64,000 bases of DNA, from assembly GCF_001425445.1 (NCBI RefSeq), contig NZ_LMQU01000014.1, positions 62,001 through 126,000 of the forward strand, in the 5' to 3' direction. The translations under genes and the position numbers were made by a program. The stretch's first letter is position 1; each line of letters starts with the position of its first letter. The stretch comes from Devosia sp. Leaf420 (GTDB lineage Bacteria; Pseudomonadota; Alphaproteobacteria; Rhizobiales; Devosiaceae). The notes beneath the pieces were generated by a model, which was not told where the DNA came from, searched no databases, and saw nothing but the letters and a program-made list of their open reading frames with translations. Below, one piece after another: positions 37,368 to 46,047 of this stretch.

Positions 37368-38522
37368 ATGCGGGTAGGCATTATCGGCCTCGGCTATCGT
37401 CTTGCATATCTGGCGCGCGTCTTTTCCGCGGCGCGCGACGATTTCAAGATCGTTGGCTATGTCGACCCCGCTCCGGCCGGTCTCCCCTATACCCAGGAAC
37501 ATGGCGTATCCGTCGGCAAGGCCTATGGCTCGCTCGAAGCGCTGATCGACGAAGGCAATCTCGACCTCCTGATGGTCGGCTCGCCCAATCACCTGCATCT
37601 CGAGCATATCCGCATCGGGCTCGAGCGCGGCATGAAGATCTTTGCCGAAAAGCCGGTCGTGACCTCGGTCGAAGAAACCATGGCCCTGGCCGAACTTATT
37701 GCTCAATATGGTTCGGACAATGTCATGGTCGGCCTCGTGCTGCGCTATGCTCCGCTCTATGTCGATCTGCGCAAGGCGCAGGCCGAGGGCAAGATCGGCG
37801 ATATCGCCGCCATCGAGGCGTCCGAGACCATTCCGCCCTATCACGGCGCCTTTTTCATGCGCGATTGGCGCCGCTACGCCAAATATGCCGGCGGCTTCAT
37901 GCTTGAAAAGTGCTGCCACGATCTCGACCTCTATAATGGGGTCATGGGCTGCCGTCCGCATTATGTCTCAAGCTTTGGCGGTCGCCGTAGCTTCGTGCCC
38001 AAGAATGCGCCCCAAGGCGCTGGCGCCAATGATCTCGAAGTCTATCACCGCAAGCCGTCGGGCTGGGAAAGCACCGAAAACGTCTTTGATAGCGACGGCG
38101 ATATCATCGATTTTCAGACCGCGATGGTGCAGTACGAAAACGGCGCGGCGCTGACTTTTCACACCAATCTCAACGTGCCCGACGATTACCGGCGCTTTGC
38201 CGTGATCGGTGCCAAGGGCATGGCGGAAGGCGATTTCGTCCGCAACTATTTCAAGGTCACCGATAGCCGCACCTCCGAGCGGCTCGAAGACAAGACCTAT
38301 CAGGCAAGCGACCTGTCGGCCCATTATGGCGCTGACGAGCAGATGGCCGAAGACATCTTGAAGCACATGATCGAAGGCGCGTCGCTGCCGGTTTCGGTGG
38401 TCGATGCGCTTGAGGCGGGGCTTCTGGCGCTGTCGATGGATGAGGCGATGAAAACGAGGTCCGTCGTCGACATGGCCCCGATCTGGCAGCGCTTCGATGC
38501 GGCCTTGGGCCGAGCGAGCTGA
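37368..38522 (+). CDS. Gfo/Idh/MocA oxidoreductase of the oligosaccharide operon
   Basis: A 384-residue oxidoreductase: Rossmann fold RVGIIGLGYRLAYLARVF at the start, EKPVVT catalytic motif (about 97-102) and a C-terminal substrate domain with GGFMLEKCCHDLDLYNG. It is the first gene of a unit with two permeases, a binding protein and an ATPase, so it probably oxidises or reduces the imported saccharide, perhaps making or removing a 3-keto-glycoside. That reaction is inference from context. The next gene follows after 13 bases. Confidence 0.83.
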   Translation: MRVGIIGLGYRLAYLARVFSAARDDFKIVGYVDPAPAGLPYTQEHGVSVGKAYGSLEALIDEGNLDLLMVGSPNHLHLEHIRIGLERGMKIFAEKPVVTSVEETMALAELIAQYGSDNVMVGLVLRYAPLYVDLRKAQAEGKIGDIAAIEASETIPPYHGAFFMRDWRRYAKYAGGFMLEKCCHDLDLYNGVMGCRPHYVSSFGGRRSFVPKNAPQGAGANDLEVYHRKPSGWESTENVFDSDGDIIDFQTAMVQYENGAALTFHTNLNVPDDYRRFAVIGAKGMAEGDFVRNYFKVTDSRTSERLEDKTYQASDLSAHYGADEQMAEDILKHMIEGASLPVSVVDALEAGLLALSMDEAMKTRSVVDMAPIWQRFDAALGRAS

Positions 38523-38535
38523 GGGAGAAAAGCCG

Positions 38536-39423
38536 ATGACCAGCACCCGTAGCGCAACACTCTTCGCCTTCGCCCTGCTGGCTCCGGCACTCATCTATAT
38601 CACGGTGATCGTCGCCTATCCGCTTGTGGATACGATCATCCTCTCCTTCACCAATGCTGCGCTGCGCCCGACTTATGATTTCGTCGGCTGGGCCAATTAC
38701 CAGCGCATCTTTACTGCCGGCAACTTCACCGAAGTCATCATCCGCACCCTGATCTGGACCTTCTTCTCGGTCTCGATCAAGATGATCATCGGCATGTTCG
38801 GCGCCGTGCTGCTCAATGCCGCCGTGCCTGGCCAGACTGTGTTCCGCATCCTCACCATGCCGCCCTGGATCGTGCCCATGGCCATCGGCATCTATATGTG
38901 GGCCTGGATGTATAACGGCCAGTTCGGCATGATTTCGGGCCTCTTGCAGAATTTTGGGCTGACCAATGGCCCGGTCGCCTTCCTTGCCTATGGCAATACG
39001 GCCTTCTGGGCGACGATCATCACCGACGTCTGGATCGGCGTGCCAATGGTCACGATCTATTTCCTTGCTTCCATGCAGTCGATCCCCAAGGATCTGCACG
39101 AGGCGGCCTGGACCGATGGCGCAGGCCGCTTTTATCGCTGGCGCCGGATCACCCTGCCGCTGATGCTGCCGGCGATCATCACCATGAGCCTTCTCTCGCT
39201 TATCGCCACGTTCAATTCCTTCGACATCATCTACATCCTGACCAATGGCGGTCCGTCTGGCCAGACGACGACGATGATCATCGATACCTACAAGACCGCC
39301 ATGGGCAGCCGCAAATATGGCGAAGGCGCTGCGCGCGCAGTGGTGATCTGTATCTTCGTGTCGATCTTCTGCCTCGTCTATTTCCGCGCCGTAAGGAAGC
39401 TCTCGCAGGGAGAAGCCAAATGA
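38536..39423 (+). CDS. Sugar ABC transporter permease (MalF/UgpA type)
   Basis: A 295-residue inner-membrane permease with six main helices. The EAA coupling motif reads LHEAAWTDGAGRFYRWRRITLPL (about 190-212). I chose ATG 38536, preceded by GGGAGAAAAG, over an upstream frame start inside the oxidoreductase. It pairs with the next gene product, which its stop overlaps by four bases. Carbohydrate uptake transporter-1 family. Confidence 0.9.
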   Translation: MTSTRSATLFAFALLAPALIYITVIVAYPLVDTIILSFTNAALRPTYDFVGWANYQRIFTAGNFTEVIIRTLIWTFFSVSIKMIIGMFGAVLLNAAVPGQTVFRILTMPPWIVPMAIGIYMWAWMYNGQFGMISGLLQNFGLTNGPVAFLAYGNTAFWATIITDVWIGVPMVTIYFLASMQSIPKDLHEAAWTDGAGRFYRWRRITLPLMLPAIITMSLLSLIATFNSFDIIYILTNGGPSGQTTTMIIDTYKTAMGSRKYGEGAARAVVICIFVSIFCLVYFRAVRKLSQGEAK

Positions 39424-40352
39424 GCGACGTCGCCCGCACCACCGAAATCGCCGCCGTCGATAGTCCCGCTATCGTCAAGCCCAAGGCCCGCCGCCGTACC
39501 GCCCGCGCCATGATCGACCGCTATCAGTGGTATGAGGTCGCAGCGATCTATCTCGGCATCGCGGTCTTTCTCTTCTTCGTGCTGGCGCCCTTCATCGAAG
39601 GGTTTCTGGTCTCGCTCAAGCCGCTCGCGCAGCTGTTTTCGACGCCCTATAGCTTCATCCCGAAGAATGGCTCGTTCGACGCCTACTTTAACATGTGGAC
39701 CTCGGTTCCCATGCTGGGCATGCACATCTTCAATTCGTTCTTCATCTCGAGCGTCGTGACGCTGATCGTCGTCGTCATCGTCGTGCCCGCAGCTTACGCC
39801 TTTGCCCGGTTCAACTTTGCCGGTGCGGGCATGCTGCTAGGGCTGTTCCTCGCGGTCAACATGTTCTCGGGCGCGGTGCTGCTCATTCCGCTCTTCCGCC
39901 TGATGCGCGCCATGGGGCTGCTCAACACGTATTTCGCCATGATCGTACCCGGGGCGGCTTTCCTGATCCCATCTTCGATCTGGCTCCTCCGGACCTATAT
40001 GCTGCGCATTCCGCGCGAGCTTGACGAAGCCGCCTGGGTCGATGGCGCAAGCCGGCTCTATACGCTGCGTCGCGTCATCCTGCCGCTTGCCATGCCGGGG
40101 ATCGTCGTCGTCGCCATCATGACCTTTATCGGGGCCTATGCGCAGCAGTTTATCTTTGCGCTGACCTTCAATTCCAAGACCGAGTTCATGCCGCTGCCGG
40201 TCGGCCTCTTTGCCTTCTTCGGCAAGCAGGAAGTGCAGTGGAACGAGCTCATGGCCGCCAGTTTCGTGGGGATTCTGCCGGTCATGATCGTGATCATTTT
40301 CCTGCAGCGCTATCTCGTGGCAGGCCTGACCGCAGGGGCGGTCAAACAGTAG
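39420..40352 (+). CDS. Sugar ABC transporter permease (MalG/UgpE type)
   Basis: A 310-residue second permease. A charged cytoplasmic N-terminal extension (about 1-35, KPKARRRTARAM) precedes six helices. The EAA loop reads LDEAAWVDGASRLYTLRRVILPL. Together with the preceding permease it forms the translocation path. It overlaps the upstream gene by four bases; the binding-protein gene follows after 71 bases. Confidence 0.9.
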   Translation: MSDVARTTEIAAVDSPAIVKPKARRRTARAMIDRYQWYEVAAIYLGIAVFLFFVLAPFIEGFLVSLKPLAQLFSTPYSFIPKNGSFDAYFNMWTSVPMLGMHIFNSFFISSVVTLIVVVIVVPAAYAFARFNFAGAGMLLGLFLAVNMFSGAVLLIPLFRLMRAMGLLNTYFAMIVPGAAFLIPSSIWLLRTYMLRIPRELDEAAWVDGASRLYTLRRVILPLAMPGIVVVAIMTFIGAYAQQFIFALTFNSKTEFMPLPVGLFAFFGKQEVQWNELMAASFVGILPVMIVIIFLQRYLVAGLTAGAVKQ

Positions 40353-40423
40353 AATTTCGGGCGGCTCGCAGGGGCCGGACGAGAGGGAAGGCGCCTTCGG
40401 GCGTGCAACAAGGGAGACTACAA

Positions 40424-41647
40424 ATGAACAAGACCAAAGGCTTCGTGCTGGCGTCTTTGATTGCCCTGTCGGGCACGACGGGCCTGGCCGGTGTGGCCGT
40501 GGCCGAAGATATCAACATCATCCTCTGCGGCGACGTGGTGACCCCGGTCTACACCAAGCTGTTCGAAGAATGGAACACCAACAACCCCGACTATAAGGTC
40601 GTGCCCGAGCTCGTTGGCTGGGGCCAGTGCCAGGATAAGGTAACGACCCTCGCCGTTGCCGGCACCCCGGTCGATATCGCCTATGTCGGTTCGCGCACGC
40701 TCAAGCAGTTTGCCCAGAACGACCTCATCGTTCCCGTGCCGATGACGGACGAAGAAAAGGCCGGCTACTACAACTACGTGCCCGACACCGTGACCTTCGA
40801 CGGCACCCAGTGGGGCATCCCGGTCGCCTTCTCGACCAAGGCCTTCTTCTGGAACAAGGACCTCTTCAAGGAAGCCGGTCTTGATCCGGAAACGCCGCCC
40901 AAGACCTGGGAAGAAGAGATCGCTTTCGCCAAGCAGATCACCGAAAAGACCGACGCAGCCGGCTTCGGCATGGTCGCAAAGACCTTTGACGGCACCATGC
41001 ACTGGTTCCTTCACTGGGTTTACACCAACAATGGCCAGGTCATCGATGCCGATGGCAACATCGTCCTCGACTCGCCGCAGAACCTGGCTGCGCTGACCGC
41101 CTTCAAGGACATCGTTCCTTATTCCGAAGAAGGTCCGACCGCTTACGAACAGAACGAAGTTCGCGCCATCTGGCTCGACGGCGGCCTTGCCATGTTGCAC
41201 TGCTCGGTGAGCTGCGCCGGCCGTGGCACGGAAGCCGGGATCAATTGGGGTGTTGCTCCCCTCCCGACCGGTCCTGATGCACAGGGTCCAGGCACGCTGC
41301 TGATCACCGACTCGCTCGCCGTGTTCAAGGGCACCGGCCAGGAAGACAAGGTCATCGAATTCGGCAAGTTCCTGACCTCGCCGGAAAACCAGCTGGCCTA
41401 CGAACTTTCCGAAGGTGGCCTGACCCCGCTCCGTCCGTCTGCTGAAGTCGACAAGCTCGTCGCCGACAATCCGTACTGGAAGCCGTTCATCGACGGCATC
41501 GAGTTCGGTGGCCCAGAGCCGCTGCTGACCGACTATATCGGCTTCCAGAACGTCATGATCGAGATGGTCCAGTCCGTCGTCACCGGCGCCGCTGAACCCG
41601 CCGCTGCCCTGACCAAGGCTGCTGGCGAAATCGAACAGTACAAATAA
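40424..41647 (+). CDS. Extracellular sugar-binding protein of ABC transporter
   Basis: A 407-residue family 1 (MalE-like) binding protein. The signal peptide ends at about residue 27 (GVAVA). The mature part has CGDVVTPVYTKLFEEWN, the DIAYVGSRTLKQFAQND segment, and two close cysteines in LHCSVSCAGRG. It delivers an oligosaccharide to the two permeases. I chose ATG 40424, preceded by AGGGAG at good spacing; the longer frame starts inside the permease gene. A GC hairpin follows its stop. Confidence 0.9.
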   Translation: MNKTKGFVLASLIALSGTTGLAGVAVAEDINIILCGDVVTPVYTKLFEEWNTNNPDYKVVPELVGWGQCQDKVTTLAVAGTPVDIAYVGSRTLKQFAQNDLIVPVPMTDEEKAGYYNYVPDTVTFDGTQWGIPVAFSTKAFFWNKDLFKEAGLDPETPPKTWEEEIAFAKQITEKTDAAGFGMVAKTFDGTMHWFLHWVYTNNGQVIDADGNIVLDSPQNLAALTAFKDIVPYSEEGPTAYEQNEVRAIWLDGGLAMLHCSVSCAGRGTEAGINWGVAPLPTGPDAQGPGTLLITDSLAVFKGTGQEDKVIEFGKFLTSPENQLAYELSEGGLTPLRPSAEVDKLVADNPYWKPFIDGIEFGGPEPLLTDYIGFQNVMIEMVQSVVTGAAEPAAALTKAAGEIEQYK

Positions 41648-41660
41648 GCCGAACGAAGTG

Positions 41661-41683
41661 CCGCCGCCCGGTTCGGGCGGCGG
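41661..41683 (+). terminator. Strong intercistronic hairpin after the binding-protein gene
   Basis: A perfect 10-base-pair stem CCGCCGCCCG-GTT-CGGGCGGCGG lies 13 bases after the binding-protein stop and is followed by TTCCCTG, not a T-run. It is likely a partial terminator or RNA-stability element that keeps the binding protein more abundant than the ATPase. Confidence 0.6.
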
Positions 41684-41721
41684 TTCCCTGACCCAGAACT
41701 CGTGCCGGAGCCGCGCAAAAA

Positions 41722-42798
41722 ATGTCGCAACTGAGCCTCAAGCGCCTCGAAAAGAGCTTCAATGATTCCCGCATCATCAAGGGGATCGACCTTGAGGTGG
41801 CCGAAGGCGAATTCGTCGTTTTCGTCGGCCCATCGGGCTGCGGCAAATCCACCCTGCTGCGCATGATCGCGGGCCTCGAAGACGTGACCGAAGGCCAGAT
41901 CGAGATCAGCGGCAAGGTCGTCAACGATCTGCCGCCGGTGCAGCGCGGCATCGCCATGGTCTTCCAGTCCTATGCGCTTTATCCGCATATGACAGTTTAT
42001 GAAAACATCGCCTTTCCGCTGCGTGTCGAAAAACTGCCGCAGGACGAAGTCGATCGCCGCGTCAGCGCTGCCGCCAAGGTATTGCAGCTTGAGCCGCGCC
42101 TAAAGCATCGCCCCGGTCAATTGTCCGGCGGCCAGCGCCAGCGCGTTGCCATCGGCCGCGCCATCGTGCGCCAGCCCAAGATTTTCCTTTTCGACGAGCC
42201 GCTCTCGAACCTCGACGCCGCGCTTCGCTCGGAAATGCGCATCGAACTGATGGAGCTGCACAAGCGGCTCGGTTCGACCATGATCTATGTGACCCACGAC
42301 CAGATCGAAGCCATGACCATGGCCGACAAGATCGTCGTGCTCAATGCCGGCGAAATCAGCCAGGTCGGCTCGCCGCTCGACCTCTACCACAAGCCGGACA
42401 ATCTCTTCGTCGCCGGCTTTATCGGCTCGCCCAAGATGAATTTCATCAACGGTAAGGTGCGCAGCGCCGATGGATCGACTGTCACCGTCGATTTGGGCAA
42501 GCTCGGTGTTTTGAGTCTGCCGCGCACGAGTACCGCGGTTGCGGGGCAGGACGTCACCGTTGGCATACGGCCCGAGCATATGCAGCTTGGTTCGGGTGAG
42601 TTTACGATTTCGACGACGCCCAATATCGTCGAACACCTTGGCATTCACACGATCAGCTATTCGACGCTGCCGGGCGGGGAAAACTTCATCGGGCTCTTTG
42701 AAGGCAATCCCACCATTGAGGACGGCAAGGCGCTCGACATGAGCTTTGCCATTGCCGATGCCCACCTCTTCGATAGCCGGGGGCTCGCCGTCTATTAG
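41722..42798 (+). CDS. Sugar ABC transporter ATP-binding protein (UgpC/MsmK type)
   Basis: A 358-residue ABC ATPase with Walker [10 protein letters not shown] (about 36-44), signature [15 protein letters not shown], Walker [13 protein letters not shown] and H-loop VTHDQIEAM, plus a C-terminal TOBE/MalK-like regulatory domain (about 240-358). It energises the two permeases encoded just upstream. The start ATG lies 74 bases after the binding-protein gene. Confidence 0.93.
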   Translation: MSQLSLKRLEKSFNDSRIIKGIDLEVAEGEFVVFVGPSGCGKSTLLRMIAGLEDVTEGQIEISGKVVNDLPPVQRGIAMVFQSYALYPHMTVYENIAFPLRVEKLPQDEVDRRVSAAAKVLQLEPRLKHRPGQLSGGQRQRVAIGRAIVRQPKIFLFDEPLSNLDAALRSEMRIELMELHKRLGSTMIYVTHDQIEAMTMADKIVVLNAGEISQVGSPLDLYHKPDNLFVAGFIGSPKMNFINGKVRSADGSTVTVDLGKLGVLSLPRTSTAVAGQDVTVGIRPEHMQLGSGEFTISTTPNIVEHLGIHTISYSTLPGGENFIGLFEGNPTIEDGKALDMSFAIADAHLFDSRGLAVY

Positions 42799-42826
42799 CC
42801 GCGTCATGCTGTCCGGGGGAGGGGCC

Positions 42827-43693
42827 ATGCTTGATATCGTTGGCCTTTTGCAGACCGAAAAGAACGGGTTCACCCGGTCCGAGCGCGCCCTGACCGATAT
42901 CGTGCTCGCCGATGTCGACAGTGTTCTCAAGATGAGCATTGTCGACCTTGCGGCGCAGGCCGAGGTGTCGCCGCCGACGGTGACCCGTTTCTGTCGCCGG
43001 CTTGGCTGCGGCAGCTATGCCGATTTCAAGGTGCGGCTGGCCCAGTCCCGCTTTGTCGGCCAGCGCTATTTCGCACCGGCAGCCGGGCCGACCAATGTGC
43101 ATGAGATCGCGCAGGGCGTCGTCAACGGCATCCAGTCGATCATCTACGAAACCTTCGAGCAGCTTGATTTCAATGCCGTGGAGCGGGCGGCGGAGAGCAT
43201 CGCCAAGTCGAGCTTTGTCCTGTCCTTCGGTTCGGGCGGCGCCTCCTCGATGATGGCGGGCGAGATCGAGACCCGGCTTTTCCGGCTCGGGCTAAAAGTC
43301 GCCTCGACCGATGATCACCAATTGCAATTGATGCGGGTGGCGGCAGCGCCGGCCGGGACCGTCATCATCGCCTTTTCGCTTTCTGGCAACAATGCGCAGC
43401 TTGCCAAGACGCTGACGGTGGCGGGGGAATATGGGTTGACGCGCGTCGTTGCTACCCGGTCGGGATCGCTGGTTTCGGCGCAGTCCGACATTCTCCTGCC
43501 GGTCAATTGGCACGAGAACGCCGATATCCTGCGGCCAACGCCGGGCCGCTATGCCTTCCTCGCGACGGTCGATGTGCTGGCCCAGACCATTGCGACCCGC
43601 CTCGGCCCTTCGGCCATCGCCAGCATGCGCCGCATAAAGCACCAGCTCGTCGTCAATCGCGACGGCGACGACGGGCAGCCGCTCGGGGATTAG
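42827..43693 (+). CDS. RpiR-family transcriptional regulator (HTH plus SIS domain)
   Basis: A 288-residue regulator with an N-terminal HTH_6 domain (SIVDLAAQAEVSPPTVTRFC, about 40-60) and a C-terminal SIS domain (about 115-260, VLSFGSGGASSMMAGEIETRL and IAFSLSGNNAQLAKTL) that binds phosphosugars. RpiR regulators often sense N-acetylglucosamine-6-phosphate or N-acetylmuramic acid-6-phosphate. I chose ATG 42827, preceded by GGGGGAGGGG. It follows the ATPase by 28 bases and likely controls this operon. Confidence 0.9.
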   Translation: MLDIVGLLQTEKNGFTRSERALTDIVLADVDSVLKMSIVDLAAQAEVSPPTVTRFCRRLGCGSYADFKVRLAQSRFVGQRYFAPAAGPTNVHEIAQGVVNGIQSIIYETFEQLDFNAVERAAESIAKSSFVLSFGSGGASSMMAGEIETRLFRLGLKVASTDDHQLQLMRVAAAPAGTVIIAFSLSGNNAQLAKTLTVAGEYGLTRVVATRSGSLVSAQSDILLPVNWHENADILRPTPGRYAFLATVDVLAQTIATRLGPSAIASMRRIKHQLVVNRDGDDGQPLGD

Positions 43694-43722
43694 GGCGCCA
43701 TCAAGGGCAAGATAGTCCCCGG

Positions 43723-43790
43723 CGTCATTCCCGCGAAAGCGGGAATCCGCTTTTGCTCCAGCAGGGATTCCCGCTTTCGCGGGAATGACG
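43723..43790. repeat. Dispersed palindromic repeat, family A copy 3
   Basis: Perfect 25-base arms (43723-43747 and 43766-43790), identical to those of copy 1 at 6685-6750, with an 18-base loop of different sequence. It sits between the RpiR gene and the hexosaminidase gene, 42 bases before the latter's start. Confidence 0.88.
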
Positions 43791-43832
43791 TGGTTGGAGC
43801 CAAGATATTGAAAGATATTAGGAAATAGAAGT

Positions 43833-45845
43833 ATGACCACACAATTTTCGCTCGTCACCACCTGGACCCCGGCTTCCGATAGCGAGGCGCTGGGCTATGG
43901 CATCGAGTTGACCAATATTGGCGATGAGCCGGTCAGCAATTTCCAGCTTGGGTTTTCCGGGCCCGCGCGGGTCGATCCCCATGCGACGCTGGAGAATGGC
44001 AAGCTCCTGAAACGCCTGTCTAACCACACGCTGATCGCGCCGCCCGATGGTTTCGTGCTCGAACCCGGCGCGACCTGGACGGCGACGGCCCGTGGGCTCT
44101 CCTATGGGCTAAGGCATTGGAGCGACGGCGCAAATTCGGCATATGTGGTGCTAGAGAATGGGCAGGTTGTCACCATTCCGACCCTGCCCACCAAGGGCAA
44201 GGGACACAATGCGCCACTCTTGAAGGGCGCGGCAAAGTTCCCGGTGCCGGCCAAGGCTCCGGTGGCGCATTCGATCATCCCCTGGCCGAAATCGGTGGCG
44301 ACCACCGGCTCGCGCATCGCGCCGGTCGGCTTCGATCTGAAGCCGCAGGGCGAGGCCGCGAACCGCGCGGCAGCTGCCTTTACCGGGCTGGCGCATGATC
44401 TCTTCCCGGTGGAAGCGCTGGTGCGGCCGGCTTCGGAAGCCGGCATGCCGGTGACGATCGCCGAAAAGCCGGGCATGGGGTCGGAGGCCTATGAGCTGGC
44501 ATTCAGCGAGAACAGCGTCAGCCTCACAGCGACGACGCGGCAGGGGCTGTTTTATGGCCTCGTAACGCTCGGGCATATGCTGCGCGGCGCGCGACTTTAT
44601 CCGCACACGTTCAGCTTCCCCAAAGGCGGTACGATCAGCGACGAGCCCGGCTTTGCCTTCCGCGGCAGCCATCTCGACGTGGCGCGGCAGTTCTATACTG
44701 GAGCTGAGGTCAGCCAGCTCATCAAGATCATGGCGTGGAACAAGATGAACAAGTTCCACTGGCACCTGACCGAGGACGAGGCCTGGCGCATCGAGATCGA
44801 CGCCTATCCCGCACTGACCGAAGTTGCCGCCTGGCGTGGTCACGGCAAGGCCTTGCCGCCGTTGCTCGGGTCTGGTCCGCAGCCGACCGGTGGCTTCTAT
44901 TCCAAGGCCGTCATCCGGCAGGTCGTGGCGCTGGCCGATAGTCTTGGCATCGCCGTGATCCCCGAAGTCGATATGCCCGGCCACTTTTATGCGGCGCTGC
45001 AGGCCCTCCCTGAATTGCGCGACCCGAACGAGACCGGCGAATACCAATCGGTCCAGGGCTTTCCGAACAACAGTCTAAATCCGGCGCATGAGCCCGTGTA
45101 TAAGTTCGTCGAAACGGTGATCGACGAGGTGTTGGACCTGTTCCCGGAGGGCATTTTCCACCTCGGCGCCGACGAAGTACCGCTCGCGGCCTGGTCGGGT
45201 TCGCCGCTGGCGCTCGACATGCTCGAGAAGATGGCTGGCCCCGCCATGCGCGAAAAACATGCCAAGCAATTCAACCAGTTGGGCAACCATCACGGCGCCG
45301 ACGAGATCGAAGGCTCGCCGACGGCGATCCTCCAGGCCGAGTTCATCAAGCGGGTGCATGCCTATATTTCGTCCAAGGGCGCTGTGACCGGCGGCTGGGA
45401 AGAAGCGGCGCATGGCGATGCGGTGGACAAGGCAAAATCCTATGTCATCGGCTGGCGCAATGTGGAGATCAACGCGGCGCTGGCCGAGCGCGGTTTTGAC
45501 ATCGTCGTGTCGCCCGGCCAGCGCTACTACCTTGATATGGCTAACGGAATTTCCTGGGCCGAGCCGGGTGCCGGTTGGGCCGGGTGGTCGGGCCCGCAAG
45601 AGACTTACGAATTCGAGGCGCGCGAAGGGTTTTCGGAGGAGGGCTTGAAGCATCTCCTTGGGATCCAGAGCTGCATCTGGAGCGAGTCGATGACGGATCG
45701 CGCGATCTTCGATCGCCTTGTATTTCCAAGGCTTTCGGCGGTGGCTGAGGCTGGTTGGACGCTACCGGAGCGGAAAAGCTGGGAGCGTTTCAAGGCGCTC
45801 GTGGGGCTTATGCCGATCATGTATGGGCATTGGTCGGCGGATTGA
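43833..45845 (+). CDS. Beta-N-acetylhexosaminidase, GH20 family, cytoplasmic
   Basis: A 670-residue GH20 enzyme. An N-terminal carbohydrate-binding-like domain (about 1-140) is followed by a GH20b domain (about 145-270) and the catalytic TIM barrel (from about 275; FRGSHLDVARQF, KMNKFHWHLTEDEAWRIEID). The catalytic Asp-Glu pair lies in FHLGADEVPLAAW. No signal peptide is visible, so it should act in the cytoplasm on imported oligosaccharides, releasing GlcNAc or GalNAc from the non-reducing end. It follows the transport operon and RpiR gene, which supports that role. ATG 43833 has AGGA upstream. Confidence 0.93.
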   Translation: MTTQFSLVTTWTPASDSEALGYGIELTNIGDEPVSNFQLGFSGPARVDPHATLENGKLLKRLSNHTLIAPPDGFVLEPGATWTATARGLSYGLRHWSDGANSAYVVLENGQVVTIPTLPTKGKGHNAPLLKGAAKFPVPAKAPVAHSIIPWPKSVATTGSRIAPVGFDLKPQGEAANRAAAAFTGLAHDLFPVEALVRPASEAGMPVTIAEKPGMGSEAYELAFSENSVSLTATTRQGLFYGLVTLGHMLRGARLYPHTFSFPKGGTISDEPGFAFRGSHLDVARQFYTGAEVSQLIKIMAWNKMNKFHWHLTEDEAWRIEIDAYPALTEVAAWRGHGKALPPLLGSGPQPTGGFYSKAVIRQVVALADSLGIAVIPEVDMPGHFYAALQALPELRDPNETGEYQSVQGFPNNSLNPAHEPVYKFVETVIDEVLDLFPEGIFHLGADEVPLAAWSGSPLALDMLEKMAGPAMREKHAKQFNQLGNHHGADEIEGSPTAILQAEFIKRVHAYISSKGAVTGGWEEAAHGDAVDKAKSYVIGWRNVEINAALAERGFDIVVSPGQRYYLDMANGISWAEPGAGWAGWSGPQETYEFEAREGFSEEGLKHLLGIQSCIWSESMTDRAIFDRLVFPRLSAVAEAGWTLPERKSWERFKALVGLMPIMYGHWSAD

Positions 45846-45864
45846 AATAGCCTGAAATGACAAG

Positions 45865-45893
45865 GGCCGCCGTTGGGAAACGGCGGCCTTTTT
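45865..45893 (+). terminator. Rho-independent terminator of the hexosaminidase gene
   Basis: A perfect 10-base-pair stem GGCCGCCGTT-GGGA-AACGGCGGCC followed by TTTTT, 20 bases after the stop at 45845. Confidence 0.93.
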
Positions 45894-45960
45894 GTTAGCA
45901 TTCCGTTAGCGTTGAGGGGTGGGGAAGGCGGAGTTGGTTAGACTTCCGTCATCCGCCGGC

Positions 45961-46030
45961 TGTCATCCCCGCGCAGGCGGGGAGCCCTCTTGAGATTTCA
46001 GGATGGGCCCCGGCCTTCGCCGGGGTGACA
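45961..46030. repeat. Dispersed palindromic repeat, family B copy 2
   Basis: The arms start TGTCATCCCCGCGCAGGCGG and end GGCCTTCGCCGGGGTGACA. The right arm is identical to that of copy 1 (2344-2370 region), while the left arm has diverged in a paired way that keeps its own hairpin. The CCCATCCTGA block of copy 1 appears here in inverse orientation next to the other arm. It lies between two converging genes. Confidence 0.78.
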
Positions 46031-46047
46031 ATCGAGATTGGGACACA

